Assembly: GCA_964636325.1 (NCBI GenBank)
Contig: CAZWRV010000040.1
Span: forward strand, 1 to 53,475
From: CAZWRV01 sp964636325
Lineage (GTDB): Bacteria > Verrucomicrobiota > Lentisphaeria > Victivallales > GWF2-50-93
Direction: 5' to 3'
DNA: 53,475 nucleotides
In this document: positions 32,134-41,555 of the stretch, piece after piece
Numbering within the stretch: position 1 is the stretch's first letter
Layout: the number at the start of each line of letters is the position of its first letter
The notes under the pieces: generated by a model
The model's input: only the letters and a program-made list of their open reading frames with translations
The model's database searches: none
What the model was told of the DNA's origin: nothing
Translations under genes and position numbers: made by a program

Positions 32134-33561
32134 TCACTGGTCAACGGTCAGCCCGAGAGCATCCATGCATATCCTTCCGAGCTCGGGCGCGTCGAGTGAA
32201 CCGTCGGGCGCGCCGGGGCCGAACGCGGCGAACGGGACATCTCCGCCGCAATGACCGTGCGTCGTCCATCCGAAGACGGTGTGTTTCGGATTGAAGAAGT
32301 CGCAGAGCGCGTTCTGGGGGTTCTTTTTATTTGCAGTCATTTCACGTAGGATCGCGGCAGCCTCTTCGTCGTTGACGCTTGTCCCCCAGAATTCCTGTAG
32401 GAGCGATTTGAGCTTTATCGCGCTCGGCTCCCCTCCCAGCTCCTTCACGATGAACAAGGACGAACGCTTCATCTTTCTGACCGGCCCGAGCATTTCCTCG
32501 ATGCCGGTCTGCGAATACGTCTCGTCCGTGCGTCGGTTGCCGATCGAGAAACCGCCCGTGTTGTGGTCGGAGACCGCTATGACCATGGTGTCGTCCCTTT
32601 TTCGGGCGAAGTCGAACGCGGTTCTGACGGCTTCGTCGAAGGCCAGTATCTCATGCACCATGTAGCCCGGGTCGTTCGCATGGCAAGCCCAGTCGATCTG
32701 GCTTCCCTCGACCATAAGGAAGAAACCGGATTCCCCCTTTGAAAGCAATTCGATGGCCTTGGCGGTCATTTCCGGCAGCGATGGCTGCTTCGGCGGAACA
32801 TCGCAGATCCTGTCAATCTCCGGAAGCATGTCGTTGTCGGCGAAGAGCCCCCAGACTTTTTCGTCGCCGAGGCCGACGAGCTCATCGCGGATCCCGATAA
32901 TTTTGTATCCTTTGGCGCTTAAAGAGTCGAGGAGGTTTTCATCTCCCGGAAGATACCCTCCCTTGCTCTGAGGAAGAAGGTATTTTCTGCCGCCTCCGAA
33001 CACCACATGGACTCCCGATCCGACGGCCTGCCTCGCTATTTCGTTCTTCTCATCCCTGTCGCGCACATGGCTGAAGAACGACGCCGGAGTCGCGTGTGTG
33101 AAATGGCATGTGACGACGATTCCGGTCCGAAGGCCTTTTTTCACGGCCTTCTCCAGTATCGTCTCCAGCGGCTTGAGAGCCTTTCCTGCCGGACTGTTGA
33201 AATACTCCCGTAGCATACCTGCCGAAGGGGCTGAGACAGAGATAAACTTGTCCGCTGTCCGGTGTCCCGTGGCGTATGCCGTCCCCGCCGGCGCGGAGTC
33301 GGCTATCACCGAATCGGCAATGTAGGTCATGACGCTTCCACGCCTGTATTCCTGGACGGCGAGCCTCTCCCCCTTGAACCAGCGGGCCAAGGTGTATTGC
33401 TCGATGGAACAGCCGTCCGCTATAAGCATTATTACGTTCTTTGCCGATCCCCTGGCTGAGGAGGAAACGCCTTCGGCGGCGTGCGCACAAAGCGTAAGCA
33501 GCCCTGACAGAACTGCCAAGACAAGTCCGAGTAGAACTATCCTGGAGGCAATCTTCATCAT
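32134..33561 (-). CDS. secreted alkaline phosphatase
   Basis: Alkaline phosphatase superfamily, PhoA-type, 475 aa. A signal peptide (about 1-29, 'IVLLGLVLAVLSGLLTLCAH') is followed by metal ligand D49 in 'NVIMLIADGCS', the nucleophile S89 in 'IADSAPAGTAYATGHRT', 'HVVFGGGRKYLLP', 'FLMVEGSQIDWACHAND' and 'VIAVSDHNTGG', and near the C-terminus 'TTHGHCGGDVPFAAFGPGAP' supplying the last histidine ligand. It should hydrolyse phosphate monoesters in the periplasm or outside. It lies 24 nt downstream of a small unknown gene, probably its operon partner, whose promoter (34035-34063) would serve both. Confidence 0.92.
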   Translation of the reverse strand: MMKIASRIVLLGLVLAVLSGLLTLCAHAAEGVSSSARGSAKNVIMLIADGCSIEQYTLARWFKGERLAVQEYRRGSVMTYIADSVIADSAPAGTAYATGHRTADKFISVSAPSAGMLREYFNSPAGKALKPLETILEKAVKKGLRTGIVVTCHFTHATPASFFSHVRDRDEKNEIARQAVGSGVHVVFGGGRKYLLPQSKGGYLPGDENLLDSLSAKGYKIIGIRDELVGLGDEKVWGLFADNDMLPEIDRICDVPPKQPSLPEMTAKAIELLSKGESGFFLMVEGSQIDWACHANDPGYMVHEILAFDEAVRTAFDFARKRDDTMVIAVSDHNTGGFSIGNRRTDETYSQTGIEEMLGPVRKMKRSSLFIVKELGGEPSAIKLKSLLQEFWGTSVNDEEAAAILREMTANKKNPQNALCDFFNPKHTVFGWTTHGHCGGDVPFAAFGPGAPDGSLDAPELGRICMDALGLTVDQ

Positions 33562-33585
33562 TTTGACGGATACATACGATTTCGG

Positions 33586-33984
33586 CTAGAGCACCACCGC
33601 CTCGCAATGCTGCCCGTGCCGGCAGAACTCGGCCTTGAGATCTTCAAGCATGAGCCCCACCTTGTCGAAGTCGATTGGGGCGAAGCCTGCCTTCTCAATC
33701 TTGTCGCAGAGACCGAGCCAGGCCATGTGATCCCATTCGCCCGAGTTGTCATGAATGAAGTTCAGAAGAATTGGGGACTTCGAAAGTCGGCTCAAGTTGA
33801 CCTCCCGTTCGTCCATTTCAATTACTTCAGGCAGCAAGGTTAGATCGACCACAGACACCGACGAAGCGCAAAACTCCCTGTCCTCGTCGCAACCGTACAT
33901 CCTGTTGACGGAGGCCTTCTTCACCGGCGACACCTTTGCGCCAAGTCCCTTGCCCGATTTCACATTCTTCTTTGCAATTGCCAT
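33586..33984 (-). CDS. hypothetical protein upstream of alkaline phosphatase
   Basis: 132 residues, not recognised. A basic, Lys/Gly-rich N-terminus ('MAIAKKNVKSGKGLGAKV') precedes a mixed acidic/hydrophobic region and a helical C-terminus with 'CDKIEKAGFAPIDFDKV' and 'LKAEFCRHGQHC'. No signal peptide and no TM, so it is cytoplasmic. A good Shine-Dalgarno (AAGGAG, 8 nt) and promoter are present. Short spacing to the phosphatase gene suggests shared expression, not necessarily a shared task. Confidence 0.65.
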   Translation of the reverse strand: MAIAKKNVKSGKGLGAKVSPVKKASVNRMYGCDEDREFCASSVSVVDLTLLPEVIEMDEREVNLSRLSKSPILLNFIHDNSGEWDHMAWLGLCDKIEKAGFAPIDFDKVGLMLEDLKAEFCRHGQHCEAVVL

Positions 33985-34034
33985 TTCCCTATCTCCTTAT
34001 TTTGATGTTCATGCAAAAAGTTATGCCGCAGCTC

Positions 34035-34063
34035 ATTATAAGTTTATGTATAATCCCAATCAA
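34035..34063 (-). promoter_or_regulatory. sigma70-type promoter of 33984-32134 operon
   Basis: Read on the minus strand: TTGATT (34063-34058), a 17-nt spacer, and TATAAT (34040-34035). It would give a leader of about 44 nt to the ATG at 33984. The region is clearly A+T-rich compared with its surroundings. Confidence 0.6.
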
Positions 34064-34203
34064 GTTCCCACCATGCGGTTTAATCGAAAACAAACCAAAA
34101 TCAAAAATAAGCCGAAAAAGACAGACTGGTTGCAAGTCTTTTCCTCCCCGACTTGATGCGCGAGACGTATGTGTATATATTCAGGGTTCCGACACCCCGA
34201 TTT

Positions 34204-34213
34204 GAAGCGCTTG
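34204..34213. promoter_or_regulatory. possible LacI-type operator
   Basis: GAAGCGCTTG contains the perfect 8-bp palindrome AAGCGCTT, the central CG type bound by LacI-family regulators. It lies about 90 nt before the dehydrogenase start. A match this short could be chance. The rest of the gap 33985-34298 shows only the minus-strand promoter and A-rich sequence. Confidence 0.3.
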
Positions 34214-34298
34214 TAACCGGCTGGTAAATAGCCATGTGCTTTTCAGGGTGGGGTGCCGGAAATCTGATATTCAGTTAAAAGAGGCGAACACATTTCCA

Positions 34299-35366
34299 AT
34301 GAGTTTGAAAATACACAATATAGCTGTATACGCCGGGGACGGGATAGGGATAGAGGTGACCGCGGAGGCGGTGAAGGCTCTTAAGGCCGCGGAGGCGAAG
34401 GGCGGCTTCGCTCTGAAGCTTACCGAGTTCGACTGGGGGAGCCGCCTTTGGAAAAGGACCGGCAAGATTGTGCCCGAAGACTACCTGGATCAGCTCCGCC
34501 CGTTCGACGCCATATATCTCGGCGCGGTCGGAGATCCGGTGAATCTCCCGGACAATCAGACGCTAAGCCCCCTGATCGGAATGAGGCAGACCTTCGACCA
34601 ATACGCCAACGTCCGCCCTGCAAGGCTCTTCCCCGGCGTGCGCTGCCCGCTCGCAGGCCGCAGGCCCGAGGATGTCGACATGGTCGTGATCCGCGAGAAT
34701 TCCGAGGGCGAATATGTGACGACCGGCGGATTCTTCAAGCGCGGGACGCCGGACGGCATCGCAGTCCAGACCGCAGTCCACACCCGCAAGGGCGTCGAAC
34801 GTATTCTGCGTTTCGGCTTTGAATACGCAAGGAAGAGGACACGCAAAAAGCTGACCATGGCGACCAAGTCGAACGCGCTGAGGTTCGGAATGGTCTTCTG
34901 GGACGAAATACTGGACGAGGTAAAAGGAGACTATCCGGACATTTCGGTCAACAAGATGCACATTGACGCCCTCTGCATGGCGCTTGTGCAGAAGCCTCAG
35001 GACTTCGATGTGATCGTCGCCTCCAACATGTTCGGGGACATCATCAGCGACATAACCGGTGCTCTCTCCGGAAGCATCGGCCTGGCGGCTAGCGCAAACC
35101 TGAACCCTGAACGCCAGTTCCCGTCCCTCTTCGAGCCGGTCCACGGTTCGGCTCCGGACATTGCAGGCAAAGGCGTAGCCAACCCTCTCGCTGCCATCAG
35201 GAGTGCGGCAATGATGCTCGACTTCCTCGGCGAACATGATGCCGCCGCTAGGATCGACAAGGCGGTCTACGATTGCGTCGTGGACGGAAGAACTCTCACG
35301 CCGGACATGGGCGGCCGCGCCTCCACGACCGAGGTCGGCGACGCGGTGGGGGGAAGACTGAAGTGA
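34299..35366 (+). CDS. tartrate/D-malate dehydrogenase-like (isocitrate/isopropylmalate family)
   Basis: NAD+- and metal-dependent beta-decarboxylating dehydrogenase, about 355 aa from the ATG at 34299. Family blocks: 'VYAGDGIGIEVTAEAVKAL', 'DAIYLGAVGDPVNLPDN', 'MRQTFDQYANVRPARLFPGV', 'VVIRENSEGEYVTTGGFF' and 'FEPVHGSAPDIAGKGVANPL'. The 'RQTFDQYANVRP' and 'AVGDPVNLPDNQTL' spellings fit the tartrate dehydrogenase/D-malate dehydrogenase branch (TtuC/DmlA) better than LeuB or Icd. Substrate choice is inference. The frame is open to 34236, but that part is non-conserved. Its stop abuts the stop of the convergent EFR1 gene with no base between. Confidence 0.85.
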   Translation: MSLKIHNIAVYAGDGIGIEVTAEAVKALKAAEAKGGFALKLTEFDWGSRLWKRTGKIVPEDYLDQLRPFDAIYLGAVGDPVNLPDNQTLSPLIGMRQTFDQYANVRPARLFPGVRCPLAGRRPEDVDMVVIRENSEGEYVTTGGFFKRGTPDGIAVQTAVHTRKGVERILRFGFEYARKRTRKKLTMATKSNALRFGMVFWDEILDEVKGDYPDISVNKMHIDALCMALVQKPQDFDVIVASNMFGDIISDITGALSGSIGLAASANLNPERQFPSLFEPVHGSAPDIAGKGVANPLAAIRSAAMMLDFLGEHDAAARIDKAVYDCVVDGRTLTPDMGGRASTTEVGDAVGGRLK

Positions 35367-36215
35367 TTATTTCATTATATCCTGCACCCGCATCCCGTCG
35401 ACTGGGCCCTTGAAGCGAAGATATCTTTCCGGATGCTTGATATCGCCGCCGAAATGGATCGCCAGGGTCGGACAAAAATTGTAGCACCTGAAGCAGAAGA
35501 TGCAGTTGTCCTTCCGCTTCAGATCAGGAAGTTCCGGATCCAGGACGATGTTGTCCGTCGGGCATGTCTTCTGGCAGAATCCGCACTTGCTGCATCTTTC
35601 CTGGATGAACTTGAACTTGCGAGGAATTCTTTTTTCTCCAATCCTGAATATCAATCTCATAAGGCTTCCCAGCAGTCTCAGATCAAAACGCGTCCCTTCA
35701 AGATATTGCTCGGCCGCTGCGATTCTTCCCGCCATCGCCTTGATTTTCGCGGACGCCTTGTCCCTAATCTTTTCCAGCTTCGCCCCTGACTCCGGTCTCA
35801 TCTGGGAGAAAGGCAGCATGGCGACGTTGAAGTTAGTCGTAAGGTTGATCTGGAATGCCTGGAGGAATCGGTAGCCCTTAAGCTCCATCTCTTTTCTGAA
35901 GAAGACGCTGCCGTCGCCGGAGAAGCCGGCCTGCGTGCAGAAGGCGCAGAACTTCTTGCCGTCCTTGACTTCAGGAAGAGCCCTGATGAAGTCCCTCATG
36001 TTGTGCGGCATGTCGGAACTGTATATTGGAAAGCCGATTATGACTTGATCCGCCTCTGCGATTCTCGCGGAGACGAAGCCTTCCTTCCGAAGTTCCGGAT
36101 TCTCAAGCGAATACATTTCTACGGAGACGCCCAGAGCCTCAAGCTCCCTCTTCAGCTCCGAAGCCGCCCACCAGGTGTTCCCGGTTCCGCTGAAATAAAA
36201 CATGATTGAGTTCAT
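35367..36215 (-). CDS. EFR1-type flavodoxin-ferredoxin fusion
   Basis: 282 residues. The N-terminal flavodoxin-like domain has the FMN phosphate loop 'YFSGTGNTWWAASEL' and 'VIIGFPIYSSDMPHNMRDFI'. The C-terminal domain binds two [4Fe-4S] clusters through 'CSKCGFCQKTCP' and 'CIFCFRCYNFCP'. This order is that of EFR1-family ferredoxins, thought to be electron carriers between flavin and iron-sulfur partners. Its start overlaps the stop of the amidohydrolase gene by 4 nt (36212-36215), so the two are coupled in translation and may share a pathway. No signal peptide; cytoplasmic. Confidence 0.88.
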   Translation of the reverse strand: MNSIMFYFSGTGNTWWAASELKRELEALGVSVEMYSLENPELRKEGFVSARIAEADQVIIGFPIYSSDMPHNMRDFIRALPEVKDGKKFCAFCTQAGFSGDGSVFFRKEMELKGYRFLQAFQINLTTNFNVAMLPFSQMRPESGAKLEKIRDKASAKIKAMAGRIAAAEQYLEGTRFDLRLLGSLMRLIFRIGEKRIPRKFKFIQERCSKCGFCQKTCPTDNIVLDPELPDLKRKDNCIFCFRCYNFCPTLAIHFGGDIKHPERYLRFKGPVDGMRVQDIMK

Positions 36216-37543
36216 TCTAAAGATTTCACCCTATTCTTGCCCTTGGTGGGCTTTGCGCCGAGGAACTTATCGATCTTGAAGAGGTTTCTGGGGTTGTCAA
36301 TGAAGACCCAGTTGGCGATCTCCTTGGCGCGTGCTAGGCTGACCGAGCCGTCGTTGACCTTCTGCGAGAGCGACCAAGCGACGTTTCGGCGGGCCAGGTA
36401 TTGGTGCCCGTAGACGCCGTCGACGAAGCCATAGTCGCCTCCGAAGGCGCTGATCTTGTTGGCGGGAACAGCGTCAAGCCATTCGACGAGCGCGCGGCGC
36501 GCAGCCTCGGGGCTTATGATGTGGCCCCAGCACATGTCGATGAAGACGTTGCGGAAGTTCTTCGCGAGATTACCGAGCTCCATTATGTAGGGATAGCCCA
36601 TGTGGAAGATGTCGAAACGGACGTTGCGGTATTCGAGGAAGAGGTTGCTCAGGAGCGTCGGATTGGAGTCGTAGATGATGTTGCCGTTGCCCTCCTGCAG
36701 ACCGGTGTGTATCTGGAACGTAAGGCCGTGCTCGTCGGCGACCTGGCAGACGAAGTGCATCATCCAGTCGGTCAAGGCCTTGCCGGCCTTGATCGAAGGT
36801 CGCCAGTCGGGAAGATTGCAGTCCTGGAAAAACTCGTTGAACGCGAGTTCCGCGTCGTTGCGCGCAACCTTGTCGAAGCGGAGGCTGCGGTGGTATGCAA
36901 GGCCGCATTTGAGGCAGACTACCCTCTTCTTGCCGTCGATGTGCCGTTCGATGCATTTGCGCGTGGCCTTCATCCAGTCGCCGAGCGAGTGGATCTCCAC
37001 GTCTTCCGCATCCCCCGCAGCGCGCATCTGGGCATAGTGAACTGGTGAAAGGAGCTGATCAATGCGTGTCGTGAATACGAACGGATCCGCAGTCTCCTTG
37101 TATGGGACCGGGGCGGAATCGCGGATCGACAGCGCTATCCGTGACTTGTCCTTCAGGACGAACTTGTAGTGGCCGCCCTTGTCGCGGGCCTCGCGGAAGC
37201 GGCGGTCGAGCTCGGCTATAGTCCTGGCATTTATCTCCTCTATCCCGTAGATGTCCCTTGCGGCGATTGACAGCGAGCGCCCGTAGCCGGTGGATTCCGC
37301 AGCATGCCAGTAGGGCTCGACAGTCTTCCAACGCTTCAAGATATCTCCATTGACATCCCGCACCTTGGCAAGATCTTCGGGTTTCAGGCCCGCCGACACC
37401 AGGTCGCATGAAAAGTAGTGCTGCAGCCATTCGGACAGGACGTCAGAGTTCTTCGGACGGTCCGCCTCCAGCGGCAGGTGCTCGTGGGTGTCGATGATCT
37501 CCAATGAACAGATGTGGTCCAGCAGCGCTCCGAGCACGTCCAT
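36212..37543 (-). CDS. amidohydrolase-superfamily protein
   Basis: 443 residues, TIM-barrel metal-dependent hydrolase superfamily. The N-terminal metal motif is HxH-like 'EIIDTHEHLPLEADRP'. Further candidates are 'GLTFQIHTGLQEGNG' (strand-5 His), 'FDIFHMGYPYIMELGN' (strand-6 His) and 'AFGGDYGFVDGVYGH' (strand-8 Asp). The size and the 'IDTHEHL' start resemble the uronate-isomerase-like and decarboxylase-like branches, but the substrate is unknown. Start fixed by AGGAGG 6 nt upstream. It stands between a PfkB sugar kinase (58 nt upstream) and the EFR1 gene, which points to sugar or sugar-acid breakdown. Confidence 0.82.
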   Translation of the reverse strand: MDVLGALLDHICSLEIIDTHEHLPLEADRPKNSDVLSEWLQHYFSCDLVSAGLKPEDLAKVRDVNGDILKRWKTVEPYWHAAESTGYGRSLSIAARDIYGIEEINARTIAELDRRFREARDKGGHYKFVLKDKSRIALSIRDSAPVPYKETADPFVFTTRIDQLLSPVHYAQMRAAGDAEDVEIHSLGDWMKATRKCIERHIDGKKRVVCLKCGLAYHRSLRFDKVARNDAELAFNEFFQDCNLPDWRPSIKAGKALTDWMMHFVCQVADEHGLTFQIHTGLQEGNGNIIYDSNPTLLSNLFLEYRNVRFDIFHMGYPYIMELGNLAKNFRNVFIDMCWGHIISPEAARRALVEWLDAVPANKISAFGGDYGFVDGVYGHQYLARRNVAWSLSQKVNDGSVSLARAKEIANWVFIDNPRNLFKIDKFLGAKPTKGKNRVKSLE

Positions 37544-37601
37544 AGCATCCTCCTAGTCTTTTAGTCTTTCAGTCGGATATTCCTTCTTCAAAATTGGATA
37601 T

Positions 37602-38495
37602 TCAATTGAACAATCCCTTCAGCTCGTCCGGGATATCCGGGGTTGCGCCGGACTGGGTGCATACGAAGGATGAAACCCTGTTGGCGCAGTCGTTGATCTT
37701 TTCCAGGTCGAAATCCTTGAGGAGTCCGAGCGTCATGGCGGCCGTGAAGGAGTCCCCTGCCCCGACCGTGTCGGCGACCTTGACCTTGTAGCCTGGGTGC
37801 TCGGAACTTCCCTGCGGAGAATACAGGGCCGTCCCTCTTCCACCCTTGGTTACGGCGACAAGCTTCAAGCCGTAGAGCCATATCAGCTCCCTGGCGGCCG
37901 TCTTTTCGTCAACTGGAATTTTCAGGAGCCGCGAGAGTACTGGAAGTTCCTCGTCGTTTATTTTAAACACGTTGCAAAGCTTGAGGGATGCGTCTATGAC
38001 TTCCGCGCAGTAATAGGACTGGCGCAGGTTGATGTCGAATATCCTGTATGCGTCCTTCCCTGTCGCGCCGACGAAGCCGCGGATGGCGTCCCTTGAAGCT
38101 TCGCATCTCTGCGCAAGGGAGCCGAAGCATACGGCGTCGGCCTTCCGCGCCAGCTCAAGAAGTTTGTCGGAGGCCCGGATGTAGTCCCATGCGACGTTCT
38201 CATGGATTATGAACTGATGTCCGCCGTCATTCAGCATCTTGACGGTCACTGTTCCCGTATGATGTTCCGGATCCACGGAGATGTGGCCCGTGTCAATCCC
38301 AAGCCCTTGCAGATGCCGCACGATCTCCCGGCCGTCCTCGTCGTCGCCGACACACGAGGCCGGGACCCCCACGGCGCCCAGCGCGTGCGCATGGTATGCG
38401 AAGTTCGCAGGCGCGCCGCCGAGCTTCCTGCCCGTAGGCAGAAGATCCCACAATATCTCCCCGACGCCGGCAAGAATGAACCTTTTGCTTCTCAT
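37602..38495 (-). CDS. PfkB family carbohydrate kinase (fructokinase-like)
   Basis: Ribokinase-fold sugar kinase, about 297 aa from the ATG at 38495, which has AAAGG 6-7 nt upstream; a TTG at 38522 is also open. Motifs: 'LGGAPANFAYHAHALGA' (PfkB signature 1 with the GGAPAN spelling of fructokinases), 'IFDINLRQSYY' and the catalytic 'DTVGAGDSFTAAMTLG' with its anion-hole GAGD. It probably phosphorylates fructose or a related ketose, by homology only. Divergent from tdh across 90 nt, and first gene of a probable PfkB-amidohydrolase-EFR1 operon. Confidence 0.88.
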   Translation of the reverse strand: MRSKRFILAGVGEILWDLLPTGRKLGGAPANFAYHAHALGAVGVPASCVGDDEDGREIVRHLQGLGIDTGHISVDPEHHTGTVTVKMLNDGGHQFIIHENVAWDYIRASDKLLELARKADAVCFGSLAQRCEASRDAIRGFVGATGKDAYRIFDINLRQSYYCAEVIDASLKLCNVFKINDEELPVLSRLLKIPVDEKTAARELIWLYGLKLVAVTKGGRGTALYSPQGSSEHPGYKVKVADTVGAGDSFTAAMTLGLLKDFDLEKINDCANRVSSFVCTQSGATPDIPDELKGLFN

Positions 38496-38503
38496 GTGAA
38501 CCT

Positions 38504-38532
38504 TTGAATAATTGCTTTGCAAATACTATAAT
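38504..38532 (+). promoter_or_regulatory. sigma70-type promoter of tdh
   Basis: TTGAAT (38504-38509), exactly 17 nt, and TATAAT (38527-38532). Start near 38540, leader about 46 nt. The -35 box overlaps the leader of the divergent kinase gene, so the two could affect each other. Confidence 0.65.
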
Positions 38533-38585
38533 AACATACTACGGACATATCAAACTGCCGAACCAAGCCACAGAGGATCCATTTT

Positions 38586-39614
38586 ATGAAAGCATTGGTG
38601 AAGAAGGACAGGGCGCCGGGACTTGCGCTCATGGACGTCCCGGAACCGGAATACGGCATAAACGACGTTCTCATTAAGATAAGCAAGACGTCCATCTGCG
38701 GGACCGACGTGCACATCTACAACTGGGACGAGTGGTCGCAGAAGACGATCAAGGCGCCGATGGTCATAGGGCACGAGTTCGTCGGTACCGTCCATGCGTT
38801 CGGCAGCAACGTCCACGACGTGGCCATAGGCGATCTTGTATCGGGCGAAGGGCACATCGTCTGCGGCCGCTGCCGCAACTGCCTGGCAGGACGGCGGCAC
38901 CTGTGCATGAACACCAGCGGCGTAGGGGTCAACAGAACCGGCGCGTTCGCCGAATTCCTGGTGATCCCCGTGACGAACGTCTGGCACTGCAACCCCGGGA
39001 TTTCGAAGGACATACTTTCTTGCTTCGACCCGCTGGGCAACGCGACGCACACCGCGCTCTCGTTCCCCGTGCTCGGCGAGGACGTGCTGATCACCGGCGC
39101 CGGCCCTATCGGTATCATGGCTGCGGCGATCGTGAAGCATGCCGGAGCAAGATACGTGGTCATCACGGACATAAACCCATACCGCCTGAAGCTGGCTGCC
39201 ACTCTTGGGGTCACCAGGGCTGTGGACGTCTCCAAGGAGAAGCTCAAGGACGTCCAGAACGAGCTCGGCATGAAGGAGGGCTTCGACGTCGGCCTCGAAA
39301 TGTCGGGAAGCTCCGCGGCGCTCAACGACATGATCGGCAACATGTGCCACGGCGGCAGGATCGCGCTCCTCGGAATACTCCCGGAAAAGACGCTGATCGA
39401 CTGGAACAAGGTCGTGTTCAACAGCCTCACACTCAAGGGGATATACGGCCGTGAAATGTATGAGACCTGGTACAAGATGACCTCCATGATCGAGTCTGGC
39501 CTCGACATCTCGCCCGTCATAACGCACAGGTTCCACTACACCGAATATGAAAAGGGATTCGAGGTCATGCGTTCCGGCAATTCCGGCAAGGTCGTGCTGA
39601 ACTGGGAAGGGTAG
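38586..39614 (+). CDS. tdh: L-threonine 3-dehydrogenase
   Basis: Zinc- and NAD+-dependent medium-chain dehydrogenase of 342 aa, oxidising L-threonine to 2-amino-3-ketobutyrate in the cytoplasm. The catalytic cysteine is C38 in 'SICGTDVHIYNWDEW', the same number as in E. coli. 'GHEFVG' supplies the next ligands and 'CGRCRNCLAGRRHLC' the structural zinc site. The NAD loop is 'VLITGAGPIGIMAAAIVKHA'. It is full length and next to kbl on the same strand, the standard pair for threonine breakdown to glycine and acetyl-CoA. A clear promoter precedes it. Confidence 0.95.
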   Translation: MKALVKKDRAPGLALMDVPEPEYGINDVLIKISKTSICGTDVHIYNWDEWSQKTIKAPMVIGHEFVGTVHAFGSNVHDVAIGDLVSGEGHIVCGRCRNCLAGRRHLCMNTSGVGVNRTGAFAEFLVIPVTNVWHCNPGISKDILSCFDPLGNATHTALSFPVLGEDVLITGAGPIGIMAAAIVKHAGARYVVITDINPYRLKLAATLGVTRAVDVSKEKLKDVQNELGMKEGFDVGLEMSGSSAALNDMIGNMCHGGRIALLGILPEKTLIDWNKVVFNSLTLKGIYGREMYETWYKMTSMIESGLDISPVITHRFHYTEYEKGFEVMRSGNSGKVVLNWEG

Positions 39615-39674
39615 GAATATCCAACACTCAAGTTACAACGGATCAAGCCGGGAAGAGATTTTCATTTTTTGCCT

Positions 39675-39701
39675 TGTCAGACTTGTCGGACTCGTCTGAC
39701 A
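39675..39701. repeat. hairpin between tdh and kbl
   Basis: TGTCAGAC (39675-39682) and GTCTGACA (39694-39701) form a perfect 8-bp stem. The motif TGTC(A/G)GAC occurs again around it (TTGTCGGAC, CTCGGACA), so this looks like a small repeat element. It could also work as a processing or attenuation hairpin between the two genes. Confidence 0.5.
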
Positions 39702-39762
39702 GCTCGGACAATTACATAACGGAATAAAGCATATACCAAAACTTAAGACACCAGTGTGAATT

Positions 39763-40953
<1,191 letters not shown>

Positions 40954-40963
40954 GACGTCAAGC

Positions 40964-40989
40964 CTGGGAACGCCGAGCACCAGCTCGGC
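40964..40989. repeat. family A repeat, solitary unit
   Basis: One CTGGGAACGCC arm plus the core GCCGAGCACCAGCTCGGC, without an inverted partner, between kbl and the next gene. It is identical to the left units of the paired copies near RAYT1, about 32 kb away. Confidence 0.92.
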
Positions 40990-41051
40990 TTTACATGAAT
41001 ATAATTGTCTGCCCGGAAGGACGTTATAATACTAAAACACAAGGAGAAGCC

Positions 41052-41555
41052 ATGAAGAATTCATGCTTGAAAATAATCGGCCCTATCGCCTTTGCCGCAG
41101 TGTTGGCATTCTGCAGCGTCTCGAACTCCGAGGATGGGCAGGCCGAGGAGCCCGGCGCTGCTGTGCCGGCCGACAAGCCCGCCACCAAGGTAAGCAAGCC
41201 TCCGAAGGCGAAGGTCGGCCCGAAGCTCAAACCCCAGAGGATAATGGCAGGCACATGGACCATCGAGACCACCGGTGCATTTTCGACCACTCTCACCGTG
41301 AAAATTCTGCCGATGACGAAGGACAAGAAGGAGATCACCGGCCAGGTCTTCGAAGGCAATGAGATTGTCTCCTCGCGCATCGAGCAGGGAACTCCAGGCG
41401 GCAAAGTCATGTTCAAGACCACATATGACGGAGGCGGCTCGCTGTTCACCATCAAATGGACGGGCACGCTGAGCGAGGACGTCAACGAAATCACCGAAGG
41501 CGAATATGAGTTCCAGAAGGGCAAGGGGACCTTTGTCGCCAAGAGAACAAAGTAA
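41052..41555 (+). CDS. secreted hypothetical protein
   Basis: About 167 residues from the ATG at 41052, fixed by AAGGAG 6 nt upstream; a longer frame to 40995 starts inside the repeat region. The signal peptide is 'MKNSCLKIIGPIAFAAVLAF', followed by a Pro/Lys-rich linker and a beta-rich domain ('GTWTIETTGAFSTTLTVKIL', 'EGEYEFQKGKGTFVAKRTK') that resembles a lipocalin-like barrel by strand pattern only. Not recognised as a known family. It overlaps the start of bioA, so the two are probably in one transcript. Confidence 0.7.
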   Translation: MKNSCLKIIGPIAFAAVLAFCSVSNSEDGQAEEPGAAVPADKPATKVSKPPKAKVGPKLKPQRIMAGTWTIETTGAFSTTLTVKILPMTKDKKEITGQVFEGNEIVSSRIEQGTPGGKVMFKTTYDGGGSLFTIKWTGTLSEDVNEITEGEYEFQKGKGTFVAKRTK

